Assembly (NCBI GenBank): GCA_016217735.1
Contig: JACRGQ010000001.1
Coordinates: 1-37,222 of the forward strand
Length of the DNA stretch: 37,222 nucleotides
Reading direction: 5' to 3'
From: Nitrospinota bacterium
Lineage (GTDB): Bacteria; Nitrospinota_A; UBA7883; JACRGQ01
The notes beneath the pieces were generated by a model, which was given only the letters and a program-made list of their open reading frames with translations, was not told the origin of the DNA and made no database searches. This document shows positions 8,501-15,606 of this stretch, piece by piece. Made by a program: the position numbers and the translations under genes. Position 1 is the first letter of the stretch. Every line of letters begins with the position of its first letter.

Positions 8501-8744
8501 GAAAGACAACATGGTGACCATCAAAGGTGAGATGTACGACCAGGGCGGCGAACTGCTTAAAACCTTCAAGGCGGACGACGTAACGCTGGTGGATGCCGCC
8601 AAGGGGAAGTGGCAGGCGATGCGGCTGGAAGCGCACAACGCGCAAAGCGGCCACCGCACCATCATCACGTTTGAAAACTATCGCGCCAACGCCGGCGTGA
8701 AAGAATCGGTCTTCACAACCCGTTACCTCGAAAAGGAGAACTAG
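5592..8744 (+). CDS. RND/MMPL-type exporter fused to a C-terminal LolA-like domain
   Basis: This 1050-residue protein starts at an ATG after AGGAGGAGG. Residues 1 to about 775 form a two-repeat RND permease of the HAE3/MMPL type: a first helix at 10-30, a periplasmic domain, a helix bundle from about 215, then a second repeat with helices from about 410 and 615. Residues 780-806 are a hydrophobic segment ending AHA|AE, like a cleavable signal peptide. Residues 807-1050 match the outer-membrane lipoprotein-sorting (LolA-like) family found as the next gene in similar operons. The permease probably extracts a lipid or hydrophobic molecule from the inner membrane and hands it to the tethered or released periplasmic carrier. 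Substrate is unknown. Confidence 0.88.
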   Translation: MRAFVQWVTKHRAAVIAFTILVTLGLLFQLKNLAIVIDPAKILPQSHPMVVAGNRVEELFGNKHTVVVGIHARQGEALTPAILGKAQRITRALVGAKGVVRNNVVSLAARKAKDIKGTEEGLEVRQLMERVPVDDAQMAALKEAIAANPLYENLVVSADRSTISVVAEFKDGPGGFTGITDTVRGVIAPEMDGSVEITFAGGPVFNALIEKYSARMGFFFPLALLIIALVLYEAFCGVQALVLPLVTALMAVIWSLGVMGLSGVELDPFNATTPILILAVAAGHAVQIMKRYYEEYHRIRETSPALAPQTANQLAVIASIEKVGPVMLAAGTIAAMGFFSLMIFDIKSIQTFGIFTGSGIVCAMLLELTFIPALRSSLKAPGERERMRESKHTWLDVLAKRAAGAVLDKRGMLFAAAAALIALFAFGGTLVRMDNSTKGMFYGSLPEMKDDDAYNRRMAGANAAFILVSGKEDDAIKNPAVLKGMETLQRELEKDPMVGKTLSIADYIKRINKAMNGDNPSFDRIPDSRELIAQYLLLYSTSGEPGDFDSVVDYGYRNASIAVFLKTDSSAYAAALADKVQRLSAQLFGPEVTVSAGGGVTNGAALNEVLVREKILNIIQIAAVVFVISSMIFRSLLAGLLVLVPLTVTVAANFGIMGLLGIPLEVATSTISAMAVGIGADYAIYLAYRLKEELAGGADERTAVYKAFGSAGKAVLLVALSVAAGYSVLMFSYGFSIHFWLGLLISLAMLASAIASVTLFPALILALRPRFIFGEAAAPAAPNAALTAGALALLFAASFFATPAHAAELSAAEIMKLNFAVSKVADSTTDSTFRLINANGQERVRKTEGKTKLIPGAGDEMRVVRFLAPPDVKGTATLMIEHGAGDDDLWIYLPALKKVRRLVSSNKKDSFVGTDFSYGDVMGHKVEDWTHKILRAETVDGVECHVIESLPARPSVAEDSGYSKRIGWIRKDNMVTIKGEMYDQGGELLKTFKADDVTLVDAAKGKWQAMRLEAHNAQSGHRTIITFENYRANAGVKESVFTTRYLEKEN

Positions 8745-8746
8745 CC

Positions 8747-10015
8747 ATGCGTTTTCCCCAAACGCTTTTCCTTCTCATTCCCCTCTTGCTCATGCCGATG
8801 CCCGGACCGCCGGGCATCGGCCCCCCCTTCCACGGCAATGCGTGGGGGGAGGAGGGAGGATGGCTCTCCGGCTCTGTCCGCGCTTCATGGTGGAGCGCCG
8901 GGAAAACCCCCGAAGCCGGGCCGGGTGCGCAGGCCAGCTCGCTTTGGGTCAAAAGTGGCGCATCCCTGTTTGACGGCAAGGCCGCGTTCCACGGCGAGGG
9001 GTGGCTGCGCGACGATTCATACTGCCAGAGCGGCTATCCCGCAAAGGCAAACCTGCGCGAAGGGTTCATCGATATTTCCACGGAGAATTTCGATCTGCGC
9101 GCCGGACGTCAAATCATCGCATGGGGCCGCACCGATGCGGTGAACCCGACCGACAATCTTGTGATGCGCGATTTCACGCTCGCCACGCCGGAAGACGCCG
9201 ACCAGAAAAGCGGCGTCGGCGCGCTGAAAGGGGCGTATCAGACGGGGAATCACCGCTTCATCGCTATATGGCTGCCGGAGTTTCGCGCGAACCTCCTGCC
9301 GTTTCCGAAGGGAACACCGGTGATGACGGAAACAAAATCTGACATTGCGCTAAGCCAGTGGGCGGCGAAGGTGGAATACACCGCCAGCGATTACGAGTAC
9401 TCCGTTTCGTATTTCGACGGGTTCGACCGCAACCCCGATTTCGCGCTCACCGGCGCGGAGGTGACGATGCGTTATGGCCGCCTGAAAGCCTACGGCGCGG
9501 ACGGCGCGTTCACTTCCGGCCGCTACGGGTTCCGCGCCGAGGCGGCATACCTCGCCTCCGAAGATGCCACGGGCCAAGACCCGTTTACCAAAAACCCGGT
9601 CTTCTTCGCCGTCGCGGGGGGCGACCGGACGTTCGGGGACAACTTCAACGTCAACCTGCAATACCTTTTCAGGCAGGTGTTCAACTACCGTGCGCCGGAA
9701 TCTATAACGCCCGCCGCCGCCCTGCCGCTGGCGGAAGCCGCCGTCTTCGCCGCGAATCAATATGACGAAACGCAACACGGCCTGACCTTCCGCATCGGCG
9801 ATAAGTGGCTGAACGATACGCTGGAAGCGGAAATAGCCGGTCTTGTTTGGCTGCAGCACGGCGACAGCCTGATCCGCCCCAAAATCACCTATGCGGCGAC
9901 CGATACTATACGCCTGTCGATGGGGGCCGATAGCTATCAGGGGCCGCATAACAGCTTTTTCGGACGGCTGACGGACTTCACCACGTTCTTCTTTGAGTTG
10001 CGCTGGGGTTATTAA
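8747..10015 (+). CDS. Outer-membrane beta-barrel protein, DUF1302-like
   Basis: This 422-residue protein starts 2 bp after the RND stop, with AAAGGAG inside the end of the RND gene, so it is surely in the same operon. It has an N-terminal signal peptide, repeated amphipathic strands and a terminal FFFELRWGY with the C-terminal aromatic residue that outer-membrane barrels use for assembly. An early GRQIIAWGRTDAVNPTDNL resembles the GRQ..WG....NP segment of DUF1302-type proteins found beside RND/LolA-like pairs. It is likely the outer-membrane end of the export route or a receptor for the exported compound. It could be another porin-like family. Confidence 0.75.
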   Translation: MRFPQTLFLLIPLLLMPMPGPPGIGPPFHGNAWGEEGGWLSGSVRASWWSAGKTPEAGPGAQASSLWVKSGASLFDGKAAFHGEGWLRDDSYCQSGYPAKANLREGFIDISTENFDLRAGRQIIAWGRTDAVNPTDNLVMRDFTLATPEDADQKSGVGALKGAYQTGNHRFIAIWLPEFRANLLPFPKGTPVMTETKSDIALSQWAAKVEYTASDYEYSVSYFDGFDRNPDFALTGAEVTMRYGRLKAYGADGAFTSGRYGFRAEAAYLASEDATGQDPFTKNPVFFAVAGGDRTFGDNFNVNLQYLFRQVFNYRAPESITPAAALPLAEAAVFAANQYDETQHGLTFRIGDKWLNDTLEAEIAGLVWLQHGDSLIRPKITYAATDTIRLSMGADSYQGPHNSFFGRLTDFTTFFFELRWGY

Positions 10016-10038
10016 CGGACTACGCTAAAAGGGAAAAT

Positions 10039-10392
10039 ATGGTAACCGGATTTCAAAGAATAGAATCGCTGTTTATCTTCGTCCTCGCATGCGCCGTGTA
10101 TTTCCATTACGGGTTTAGCTGGATTCTGTTTTTCTTCCTGATTCTGGCCCCCGATATTTTCTTTGCGGGCTACCTGATAAACCCGAAGATCGGTGCGCGC
10201 GTATACAACATCGGGCATATTTATGCCGCGCCGGTGATCCTGCTTTCATTGCATTATTCAGCCGGTATGCCGCAAGCGCTGCCCATCTCCATCATCTGGA
10301 TCGCGCACATCGCCTTTGACAGGGTATTGGGATTTGGACTCAAGTACGAGTCCGGTTTTAAAGATACCCACTTGGGAAAGATCAATCGATAA
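10039..10392 (+). CDS. DUF4260-family small membrane protein
   Basis: This 117-residue protein has about three hydrophobic helices (approximately 10-30, 35-52 and 58-92). It closely fits the DUF4260 pattern: an RIES start, a PDIFFAGYLINPKIGARVYNIGH-like core and a WIAHIAFDRVLGFGLKY end. The family has no known function. It starts 23 bp after the barrel gene with AAAAGGGAA before its ATG, so it may be the last cistron of the TetR-controlled operon. Its link to export is only positional. Confidence 0.8.
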   Translation: MVTGFQRIESLFIFVLACAVYFHYGFSWILFFFLILAPDIFFAGYLINPKIGARVYNIGHIYAAPVILLSLHYSAGMPQALPISIIWIAHIAFDRVLGFGLKYESGFKDTHLGKINR

Positions 10393-10425
10393 TACGGTCA
10401 GCGCTGTCCATTTCTGGATACATTC

Positions 10426-10442
10426 TGTCCTCCCGGAGGACA
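10426..10442. repeat. Perfect 8-bp inverted repeat after the DUF4260 gene
   Basis: TGTCCTCC-C-GGAGGACA lies 34 bp past the DUF4260 stop. It can form a strong hairpin, but no T-run follows immediately. It could be an mRNA 3' end or an operator for the small gene at 10567. The rest of the 10393-10566 gap shows nothing else definite. Confidence 0.4.
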
Positions 10443-10566
10443 TGCACACCTTTACTTTAAAACCGGAATAACCACAATCTGATGTTTTATAGTGCCTTAC
10501 AAATTCGGCACGGCTATTGCTTTTATATGTTGGCAAGAACGCAATTAAAGGATAAAGGAGACGAAA

Positions 10567-10782
10567 ATGAGCGCAACCGCAAGTTCCCATCTGAACGCAA
10601 GCACCCTGAAACCGTCCGCGGCGCAGGCGAAATCGCACGGCACCAGCAGCAGCAGCGCGATGAAACGGGTGGATGCCCTTCAGACCGGGGATAGCAACGG
10701 TTCGCTCACGCTCCGCTTGTTCGTGGTACTCGGCTTTGGCTCATTAGTTTTCGCCTTTGCCCAGTTTCTCGGACTTATCTAA
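10567..10782 (+). CDS. Small tail-anchored membrane protein, 71 residues
   Basis: AAAGGAG six bases before ATG and a strong terminator 15 bp after the stop argue that this short gene is real. Residues 1-48 are Ser/Thr/Ala-rich, hydrophilic and probably disordered. Residues 49-69 (LRLFVVLGFGSLVFAFAQFLG) form one C-terminal helix, so the N-terminus should face the cytoplasm. No family is recognised. It may be a small regulatory or complex-stabilising membrane protein. A 10482-10694 ORF in another frame is a shadow. Confidence 0.65.
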   Translation: MSATASSHLNASTLKPSAAQAKSHGTSSSSAMKRVDALQTGDSNGSLTLRLFVVLGFGSLVFAFAQFLGLI

Positions 10783-10797
10783 CCCCTCCCCACTGTA

Positions 10798-10834
10798 AAA
10801 CGGCGCGGTATACCCCCCGCGCCGTTTCTTTTTT
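10798..10834 (+). terminator. Rho-independent terminator
   Basis: An 11-bp perfect stem AAACGGCGCGG (10798-10808) / CCGCGCCGTTT (10817-10827) with an 8-base loop runs into TTTCTTTTTT. It ends the transcript of the 71-residue protein gene. Confidence 0.9.
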
Positions 10835-10840
10835 CCCCCG

Positions 10841-10891
10841 GCAGGTACAAGCCTGTACATCGGCCCACGAGGGCCAAGGGGCTTGCCCCTT
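10841..10891. repeat. Multi-hairpin intergenic element, copy D
   Basis: Three hairpins lie end to end: GTACA-AGCC-TGTAC (10845-10858), GGCCC-ACGA-GGGCC (10862-10875) and AAGGGGC-TT-GCCCCTT (10876-10891). The reverse complement reads GGCCC..GGGCCGATGTACA, the core shared with elements near 29828, 32164 and 37000. Its GGCAGGTACA end matches the GGCAGGTTACA end of the 29773 element. Confidence 0.55.
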
Positions 10892-10895
10892 ATTA

Positions 10896-10923
10896 TTGCC
10901 AATCCCGGCGGCGCGGGTATAAT
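10896..10923 (+). promoter_or_regulatory. Promoter for the ppx operon
   Basis: A -35 TTGCCA (10896-10901) and a perfect -10 TATAAT (10918-10923) are separated by 16 bases. They lie 44 bp before the start codon at 10967. Confidence 0.65.
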
Positions 10924-10966
10924 TTTCGTGGCACAATAATGTTGCCAACCCAATAAAGGAGCCGCC

Positions 10967-11914
10967 ATGACGCATGACCGTTTCGCCGTGATGGATATAG
11001 GCTCCAACACCATCCGCATACTCGTGGCCGAAAGGGCCGGCGCCGGATTCAGAACGCTTCACAGCGGCCAGGTCATCACCCGCTTGGCGGAAAAGGCGCA
11101 CGACAACGGCTGGACGCTGCTGGACGGCGCGATGGAACGCACCGTGGAGGGCATCGCGCGGCTCATCGGCGGCGCGGCCCCGTACAAGCCGTTCCGCATC
11201 TGCGCGGCGGCCACCCACGCCGTGCGGCAGGCCGCCAACAAGGAGGCGTTCCTCGCGCTCGTCCGGAAAAAACTCGGCTTCGGCCTTCACGTCATACCGT
11301 GGGAGACGGAGGCCGCCCTCTCGCTGCGCGGCGCGGCGATGGTGGTCGGCGCGCGCACGCCGGTGCTGCTGTTCGATATCGGCGGCGGCAGCACGGAGTA
11401 CATCTGCCGCGGCGCGGACGGCCGCATCCACGCCGAAGGAACCGCCCTCGGCGTGGTGCGCCTCACCGAAACCTACATCAAGCGCGCCCCGCTGGCGATG
11501 GACGAATACGCCCGGCTGGAAACATACCTGCAAGCGGAGCTGCGGGCCGTGGCGAAAAAGCTGGATCCGGCCCGCCCCTTCACGCTCGTCGGCACGGCGG
11601 GAACCGTCACCTCCATCGCCGCGATGATCCACAACGTCGTGCCGTTCGATCCCGAACGGATCAACAACCTCGTGCTGCTCCGCGATGCGGTGGCCGGTCT
11701 GCTGCGCACCGTAGGCGCGATGACCATCGCCCGGCGCGGCGCGGTGGAATCGCTGCAACAGGGACGCGAAGACCTCATCATCGCCGGTATCGGCATCACG
11801 CTGGCGACGATGGACGCGTTCGGCGTCGACCGGCTCACGGTGAGCGACGCGGGCATACGCGAGGGGCTGATGCTGGCGGCGATGAATGGCGAAGTGCCGG
11901 TGGATCAGCTATGA
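10967..11914 (+). CDS. Ppx/GppA-family phosphatase
   Basis: This 315-residue protein has the actin-like ASKHA fold of the Ppx/GppA family. The phosphate-binding motif DIGSNTIRILV is at 11-21, and the second nucleotide-binding motif FDIGGGSTEYI is near 136-146. The family hydrolyses inorganic polyphosphate or pppGpp, affecting phosphate storage and the stringent response. At this length it has only the two catalytic domains, so the longer C-terminal HD-like domain of E. coli Ppx is absent. AAAGGAG precedes the ATG. Its stop overlaps the next start as ATGA, so it leads a coupled three-gene operon. Polyphosphate versus pppGpp specificity cannot be decided from sequence. Confidence 0.88.
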   Translation: MTHDRFAVMDIGSNTIRILVAERAGAGFRTLHSGQVITRLAEKAHDNGWTLLDGAMERTVEGIARLIGGAAPYKPFRICAAATHAVRQAANKEAFLALVRKKLGFGLHVIPWETEAALSLRGAAMVVGARTPVLLFDIGGGSTEYICRGADGRIHAEGTALGVVRLTETYIKRAPLAMDEYARLETYLQAELRAVAKKLDPARPFTLVGTAGTVTSIAAMIHNVVPFDPERINNLVLLRDAVAGLLRTVGAMTIARRGAVESLQQGREDLIIAGIGITLATMDAFGVDRLTVSDAGIREGLMLAAMNGEVPVDQL

Positions 11915-12636
11915 GGCCGCTGTTTTACCTGGCCTGTTTCGCGCTGCTCGCCGCGTTCGGCGATGTGCACTACTTCGCCGTGAAAGAGGGAAACGAAAAA
12001 TACCGCGCGGGCGATTACGCCGCCGCCGAAAAACAATACGCCGACGCGCGGCAACAGAAAGATTCCGATACCGCGCGCCACAATCTCGGCGCGGCGCTCT
12101 ACCGGCAAAAAAAATATGAAGAGGCGGCCAAGCTGTTCGGCTCCGCGGCGGAATCGAAAGACGCCGTGGCCGGAAAAGCGGCGCTCAACTACGCCAACGC
12201 GCAAAACGCATTGGGCGGCGAGCGTCTGAAAAAGGGGGATGCCGGGGCGGCCCGGCAAAATCTGGAAGACGCCGTCGCCGCGTACCGGAAAACGCTGCTG
12301 GCCGACCCCTCGAAAATCTCCGCGAAGCACAATATGGAGATCGCCCTGAAGCGGTTGGAAGAGTTGAAGGATTTGGAGCAAAAGAAAGAAAAGCGGGAAC
12401 AAAACGGGCAGGGCAAAAAAGACCCCAAAAACGGCAATGACAAACAGCCCGACAAAGGGAACAATAAGGACGGCGAACCGCAACAGGGGGAGGGCCAGCC
12501 CGGCGCCGGCCCCGGCGGCATGAAGAAGGAACAGGCCGACCGGGTTTTGGCGAACCTCGCGCGGCGGGAAGAAAAGGAGCAGCGCGACATGCGCCGCTTT
12601 AAAATGCAGGAACGGGAAGTTGAGAAAGACTGGTGA
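11911..12636 (+). CDS. TPR-repeat protein with charged tail, BatC-like
   Basis: This 241-residue protein starts at the ATG that overlaps the ppx stop by 4 bp; longer frames upstream are shadows inside ppx. A short hydrophobic N-terminus (4-16) is probably a signal or anchor. Residues about 20-145 hold tetratricopeptide-like repeats with YRAGDYAAAEKQYADA and YRQKKYEEAAKLFGSAAE. Residues 155-241 are very rich in Lys, Glu, Gln, Gly and Pro and look disordered. Anchor, TPRs and a low-complexity charged tail resemble the BatC/BatE proteins of aerotolerance operons, but no Bat von Willebrand proteins are nearby. It may be a periplasmic scaffold. Confidence 0.8.
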   Translation: MRPLFYLACFALLAAFGDVHYFAVKEGNEKYRAGDYAAAEKQYADARQQKDSDTARHNLGAALYRQKKYEEAAKLFGSAAESKDAVAGKAALNYANAQNALGGERLKKGDAGAARQNLEDAVAAYRKTLLADPSKISAKHNMEIALKRLEELKDLEQKKEKREQNGQGKKDPKNGNDKQPDKGNNKDGEPQQGEGQPGAGPGGMKKEQADRVLANLARREEKEQRDMRRFKMQEREVEKDW

Positions 12637-13526
12637 ACACGCAGGGAGCGGCGCTCGCGGTGATCGGCGGCAGCAGGGCGTACGACCTGCTGCGCGGCAA
12701 CGGATTCGGGGAAGAGGAAAAAAAGGAAATCGTCAAAACCCCGTACGGCCCCGCCGCCCCGGCGCGGCTCTTCAAGGGGGACGGCTTCCATTACTGGTTC
12801 ATGTCGCGCCACGGCGAAAAGGGGTACGATACCGCCGCCGCCTATGTGAATTACCGCGCCAACGTCTGGGCGCTGAAAAAACTGGGCGTGGAGCGGATCG
12901 TCTCGTGGAGCGGGCCGGGCGCGGTCAATCCCGGCATCGCGCCGGGGGACTTCGTCATTCCGCACGACGCGATAGACATGACCAAAAACCGCGCGGCGAA
13001 TTTTTTTGAAGGAACCGGCCTCGGCTTCATCCGGATGAGCGAGCCGTTCTGCCCGGAAATCCGCGCGGCGGCCATCGCCGGCGTCGCCGCCACCGGCACA
13101 GCCGCGCACGACGGCGCGGTATACCTCTGCACCGAGGGCCCCCGCCTTGAGACTCCGGCGGAGATAAAAATGTTCGGCCAGTGGGGCGCCGACCTTGTTG
13201 GCATGACGCTGCTGCCGGAGGCGTTCCTCGCGCGGCAGATGGAGATATGCTACGCGGCGGTTTGTTACTGCACCAACTACGCCGAGGGGGTGGTTCCGCG
13301 CGCGTTCCGCGAGGGGGAGCTGTTTGAGGGGATGCTGAGCGCGGCGGAGAAAGAAAAAGTGGATGACGGGGTCTCGCGCTTTCCGCGGGTGATGGCCGAA
13401 ACGCTGCATCGCCTGTCGCGGCGCGGACGGGGATGCAAGTGCGGCGTTGCGATGGAGCGCTACCGCCGCGAGGGGCGCGCCGGCGATCTATTGCAGTTGG
13501 CGAAGGATTGCGCAAAGAAGCGCTAA
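12633..13526 (+). CDS. MTAP/PNP-family nucleoside phosphorylase
   Basis: The 297-residue frame starts with GTG overlapping the TPR stop (GTGA). Family marks are the N-terminal GGSRAYDLL phosphate loop region, SGPGAVNPGIAPGDFVIPHDAIDMT, the EGPRLETPAEIKMF motif and GMTLLPEAFLARQMEICYA. The family cleaves methylthioadenosine or methylthioinosine with phosphate for methionine and purine salvage. The segment after the last motif reads CTNYAEG rather than the CMVTDYD common in MTAP, which leans to the 6-oxopurine (methylthioinosine) type. This is inference. The C-terminus from about 250 is Cys- and Arg-rich and looks lineage-specific. A shared hairpin at its stop separates it from the convergent methyltransferase. 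Confidence 0.78.
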   Translation: MNTQGAALAVIGGSRAYDLLRGNGFGEEEKKEIVKTPYGPAAPARLFKGDGFHYWFMSRHGEKGYDTAAAYVNYRANVWALKKLGVERIVSWSGPGAVNPGIAPGDFVIPHDAIDMTKNRAANFFEGTGLGFIRMSEPFCPEIRAAAIAGVAATGTAAHDGAVYLCTEGPRLETPAEIKMFGQWGADLVGMTLLPEAFLARQMEICYAAVCYCTNYAEGVVPRAFREGELFEGMLSAAEKEKVDDGVSRFPRVMAETLHRLSRRGRGCKCGVAMERYRREGRAGDLLQLAKDCAKKR

Positions 13527-13541
13527 CCGCTCAAGCGGCTA
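13524..13541. terminator. Shared hairpin at convergent stop codons (phosphorylase / methyltransferase)
   Basis: TAACCGCT-CA-AGCGGCTA spans exactly from the phosphorylase TAA (13524-13526) to the methyltransferase stop (13539-13541) on the opposite strand. The stem pairs at 7 of 8 positions. No long T-run follows, so it may act as an mRNA end or processing site for both genes. Confidence 0.5.
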
Positions 13542-14300
13542 ATAATTCATTTCCCATTTGTCCTGGCGGTGGAAGACAAAGCGTCCTTCGTGCTGAACCA
13601 CCAGCCGTTTTTTCGAGCGGTCCAAAATGAAATCGCCGTAGCCGAAGACTTGCAGCTCCAGTCCGTTTTTATGCGCCAGGAATTCCATCGTGCGTTCGGC
13701 GAAAAAACCGATGTGGGTGGAATCCTTTTGGTATATCCAATGCGGGAAATATTTGATGTGCGCCATCGCGCGGTTGGTGAGCGCGGTGGTGATAAACAAA
13801 AATCCTTCCGGTGAAAGCCTGGTCAGCAGTTCATCCAGCACCGGCACCGGATCCGGCAGGTGCTCAAACACCTCGATGGCGGTGATCAGGTCGAACTTCA
13901 TGTCCGGGAGTTTTCCGAAATCCCCGAAGACGAAGGGGCGCATGTCGTTATCCACCGGCACGCGGTCGATGCCGTAGGCGGGGATGCCGTTCGCGCGCAG
14001 GAAGCGGATAAGGCCGGCGTTGCCGCAGCCGAAGTCGAGCGCCTTGACCGGGGCAATGCCGCAGCTTTGCGCCAGCGAAAGGATGTGCGGATAGCAGCCA
14101 ACGTTGCCGCCATCGGGGTTTTGTTCCCACTGTCCTTTGAAAAAAGCGCGCTCCTCTTCATGGGAGAGGCGTTGTTCGTCCGGCGCGGCGAAAATATAGC
14201 CGCATCCGGCGCAGCGGAAGAAACTTCGCCCGCCGGCATTGTTTTTGAGGAAAAAACCGGCCTCGCCGCGGCATATCGCGCAGGGCATCGAATCCATCAT
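13539..14300 (-). CDS. Class I SAM-dependent methyltransferase with N-terminal zinc ribbon
   Basis: This 253-residue protein opens with two Cys pairs, CxxC at C7/C10 and CxxC at C30/C33, forming a zinc-ribbon-like knuckle. Then follow a SAM-binding glycine motif ALDFGCGNAG (87-96), the acidic EVFEHLPDP post-motif and FFAERTMEFLAHKNGLEL. This layout is common in methyltransferases acting on sugars or small molecules in surface-polysaccharide pathways. Substrate is unknown. A purine-rich GGGGGG-type site precedes the tandem ATGATG start. It is divergent from the response regulator at 14481. Confidence 0.82.
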   Translation of the reverse strand: MMDSMPCAICRGEAGFFLKNNAGGRSFFRCAGCGYIFAAPDEQRLSHEEERAFFKGQWEQNPDGGNVGCYPHILSLAQSCGIAPVKALDFGCGNAGLIRFLRANGIPAYGIDRVPVDNDMRPFVFGDFGKLPDMKFDLITAIEVFEHLPDPVPVLDELLTRLSPEGFLFITTALTNRAMAHIKYFPHWIYQKDSTHIGFFAERTMEFLAHKNGLELQVFGYGDFILDRSKKRLVVQHEGRFVFHRQDKWEMNY

Positions 14301-14411
14301 GAAACCCCCTTTTCACGCGATTATAGGGCAAAGCGGTGTTATGGCGAAACAGCTATCCGGCGCCGGACTTATTGCGCCGGCCTTTTTAAAAGCGCCCCCA
14401 AAAAATACTAC

Positions 14412-14439
14412 TTGATTTATTAATGCCGGTTAGTATATT
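14412..14439 (+). promoter_or_regulatory. Promoter for the response regulator
   Basis: TTGATT (14412-14417) and TATATT (14434-14439) are separated by 16 bases. A second -10-like GATAAT lies at 14442-14447. The leader is about 35 bases. Confidence 0.55.
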
Positions 14440-14480
14440 TTGATAATGGGATTTTTGGGCAAATCATTAACGGGGTGTGC

Positions 14481-14900
14481 ATGGGCGAAGCGGCAAAACG
14501 CGCGGCGGATGTGCGGGATCGGCGCACCATTTTGATCGTGGAAGACGATGATATTTTGCGCACGGTGCTGCGTTTTGAGTTCGAAAAAAACGGCTTCAAA
14601 GTATTGGAGGCCGAGAACGGGCGGGCCGCCATTGCCGCCATCGGCTGCATTCAACCCGACATTATTATCACCGACCTTATGATGCCGGTGATGGACGGCT
14701 TCAGCTTCATCGACGCGGTGCGCAAAGCCAAAGGCAACACCGTTCCGATTATCGCCATTTCCGCCGCGAAAGGCGATGGCATGGGGGAAAAGGCGGTGGA
14801 GACCGGCGCGAGCCAGTTTTGCGAAAAGCCGCTATCCCTCGAAAGCCTTTTGACCGCCGTCAGAAACCACTTGCCCGCCAACGTCCCGCCGAAAAATTGA
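14481..14900 (+). CDS. Single-domain response regulator (CheY-like)
   Basis: From the ATG at 14481 the protein is 139 residues; a GTG six bases earlier would add two residues and is less likely given the GGGG ribosome binding site at 14472-14475. A receiver domain fills residues 15-133: acidic E21/D22/D23, phospho-acceptor D65 in ITDLMMPVMDG, a switch Ser in IAISAAKG and the conserved Lys in FCEKPLS. There is no output domain, so it acts by protein contact, for example in a phosphorelay or chemotaxis-like pathway. No histidine kinase is adjacent, so the partner is unknown. Confidence 0.9.
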   Translation: MGEAAKRAADVRDRRTILIVEDDDILRTVLRFEFEKNGFKVLEAENGRAAIAAIGCIQPDIIITDLMMPVMDGFSFIDAVRKAKGNTVPIIAISAAKGDGMGEKAVETGASQFCEKPLSLESLLTAVRNHLPANVPPKN

Positions 14901-14921
14901 AAAGGGGAAAAACCCTTTTCA
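14898..14921. terminator. Bidirectional hairpin at convergent stop codons (response regulator / rpe)
   Basis: A perfect 9-bp stem TGAAAAGGG / CCCTTTTCA with a 6-base loop begins with the TGA of the response regulator and ends with the TGA of rpe on the opposite strand. The T-run lies in the descending arm, so it could act in both directions. Confidence 0.65.
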
Positions 14922-15575
14922 GATATTCTCCAGCGTCTTGAGGGCTTTGATGGCGGCGGTGTAATCGCCCGATTTGAAGATGGCGTTCCCCGCGACAAGC
15001 ACGCTGGCCCCCGCCTGTATGATGTCGCGCACGTTATTCCGTCCCACCCCTCCGTCCACTTCAACCTCGGCGCCGGAGCCGTGCTCTTTAAGCAGCTTGC
15101 GGGTTTCGGCGATTTTTCTCAGCGCGCCGGGAATGAAACTCTGGCCGCCGAAGCCGGGGTTGACGCTCATGATAAGGACGAGGTCGACATCGGCGATGAT
15201 GTCTTTCAGCGTATGCACCGGCGTGGCGGGGTTGATGACCACCCCCGCCTGCTTGCCGAGCGATTTGATGAGGTGGATGGTGCGGTGCAGGTGGCGGCAG
15301 GCCTCCTGATGGACGGTGATGACGTCCGCCCCCGCCTTGGCGAATTCGGGGATATATGCGTCGGCGTTTTCTATCATTAAATGCACGTCGAGCGTCAGTT
15401 TCGTCACTTTGCGGATGCTGGCGACGACGGGCGGGCCGACGGTGATATTCGGCACGAAGTGGCCGTCCATGATGTCGAGGTGCAGCCAGTCGGCGCCGGC
15501 GTTTTCCACCGCCTTGATTTCCTCGCCGAGGCGGGCGAAATCGGCCGACAGTATCGAGGGGGCTATAATTGCCAT
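14919..15575 (-). CDS. rpe: Ribulose-phosphate 3-epimerase
   Basis: This 218-residue TIM barrel has the full family set: APSILSADFARLGEEI at the start, HLDIMDGHFVPNIT (metal-binding His and Asp), LDVHLMI, the HQEA segment and SVNPGFGGQSFI for phosphate binding, then EVDGGVG. It interconverts ribulose 5-phosphate and xylulose 5-phosphate in the pentose phosphate pathway or Calvin cycle. AAAGGAA precedes its ATG. It lies 122 bp downstream of the PASTA gene on the same strand, perhaps partly co-transcribed. Confidence 0.96.
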   Translation of the reverse strand: MAIIAPSILSADFARLGEEIKAVENAGADWLHLDIMDGHFVPNITVGPPVVASIRKVTKLTLDVHLMIENADAYIPEFAKAGADVITVHQEACRHLHRTIHLIKSLGKQAGVVINPATPVHTLKDIIADVDLVLIMSVNPGFGGQSFIPGALRKIAETRKLLKEHGSGAEVEVDGGVGRNNVRDIIQAGASVLVAGNAIFKSGDYTAAIKALKTLENI

Positions 15576-15606
15576 TGCGCCGGTTCCTTTATATACAACG
15601 GTTGTT

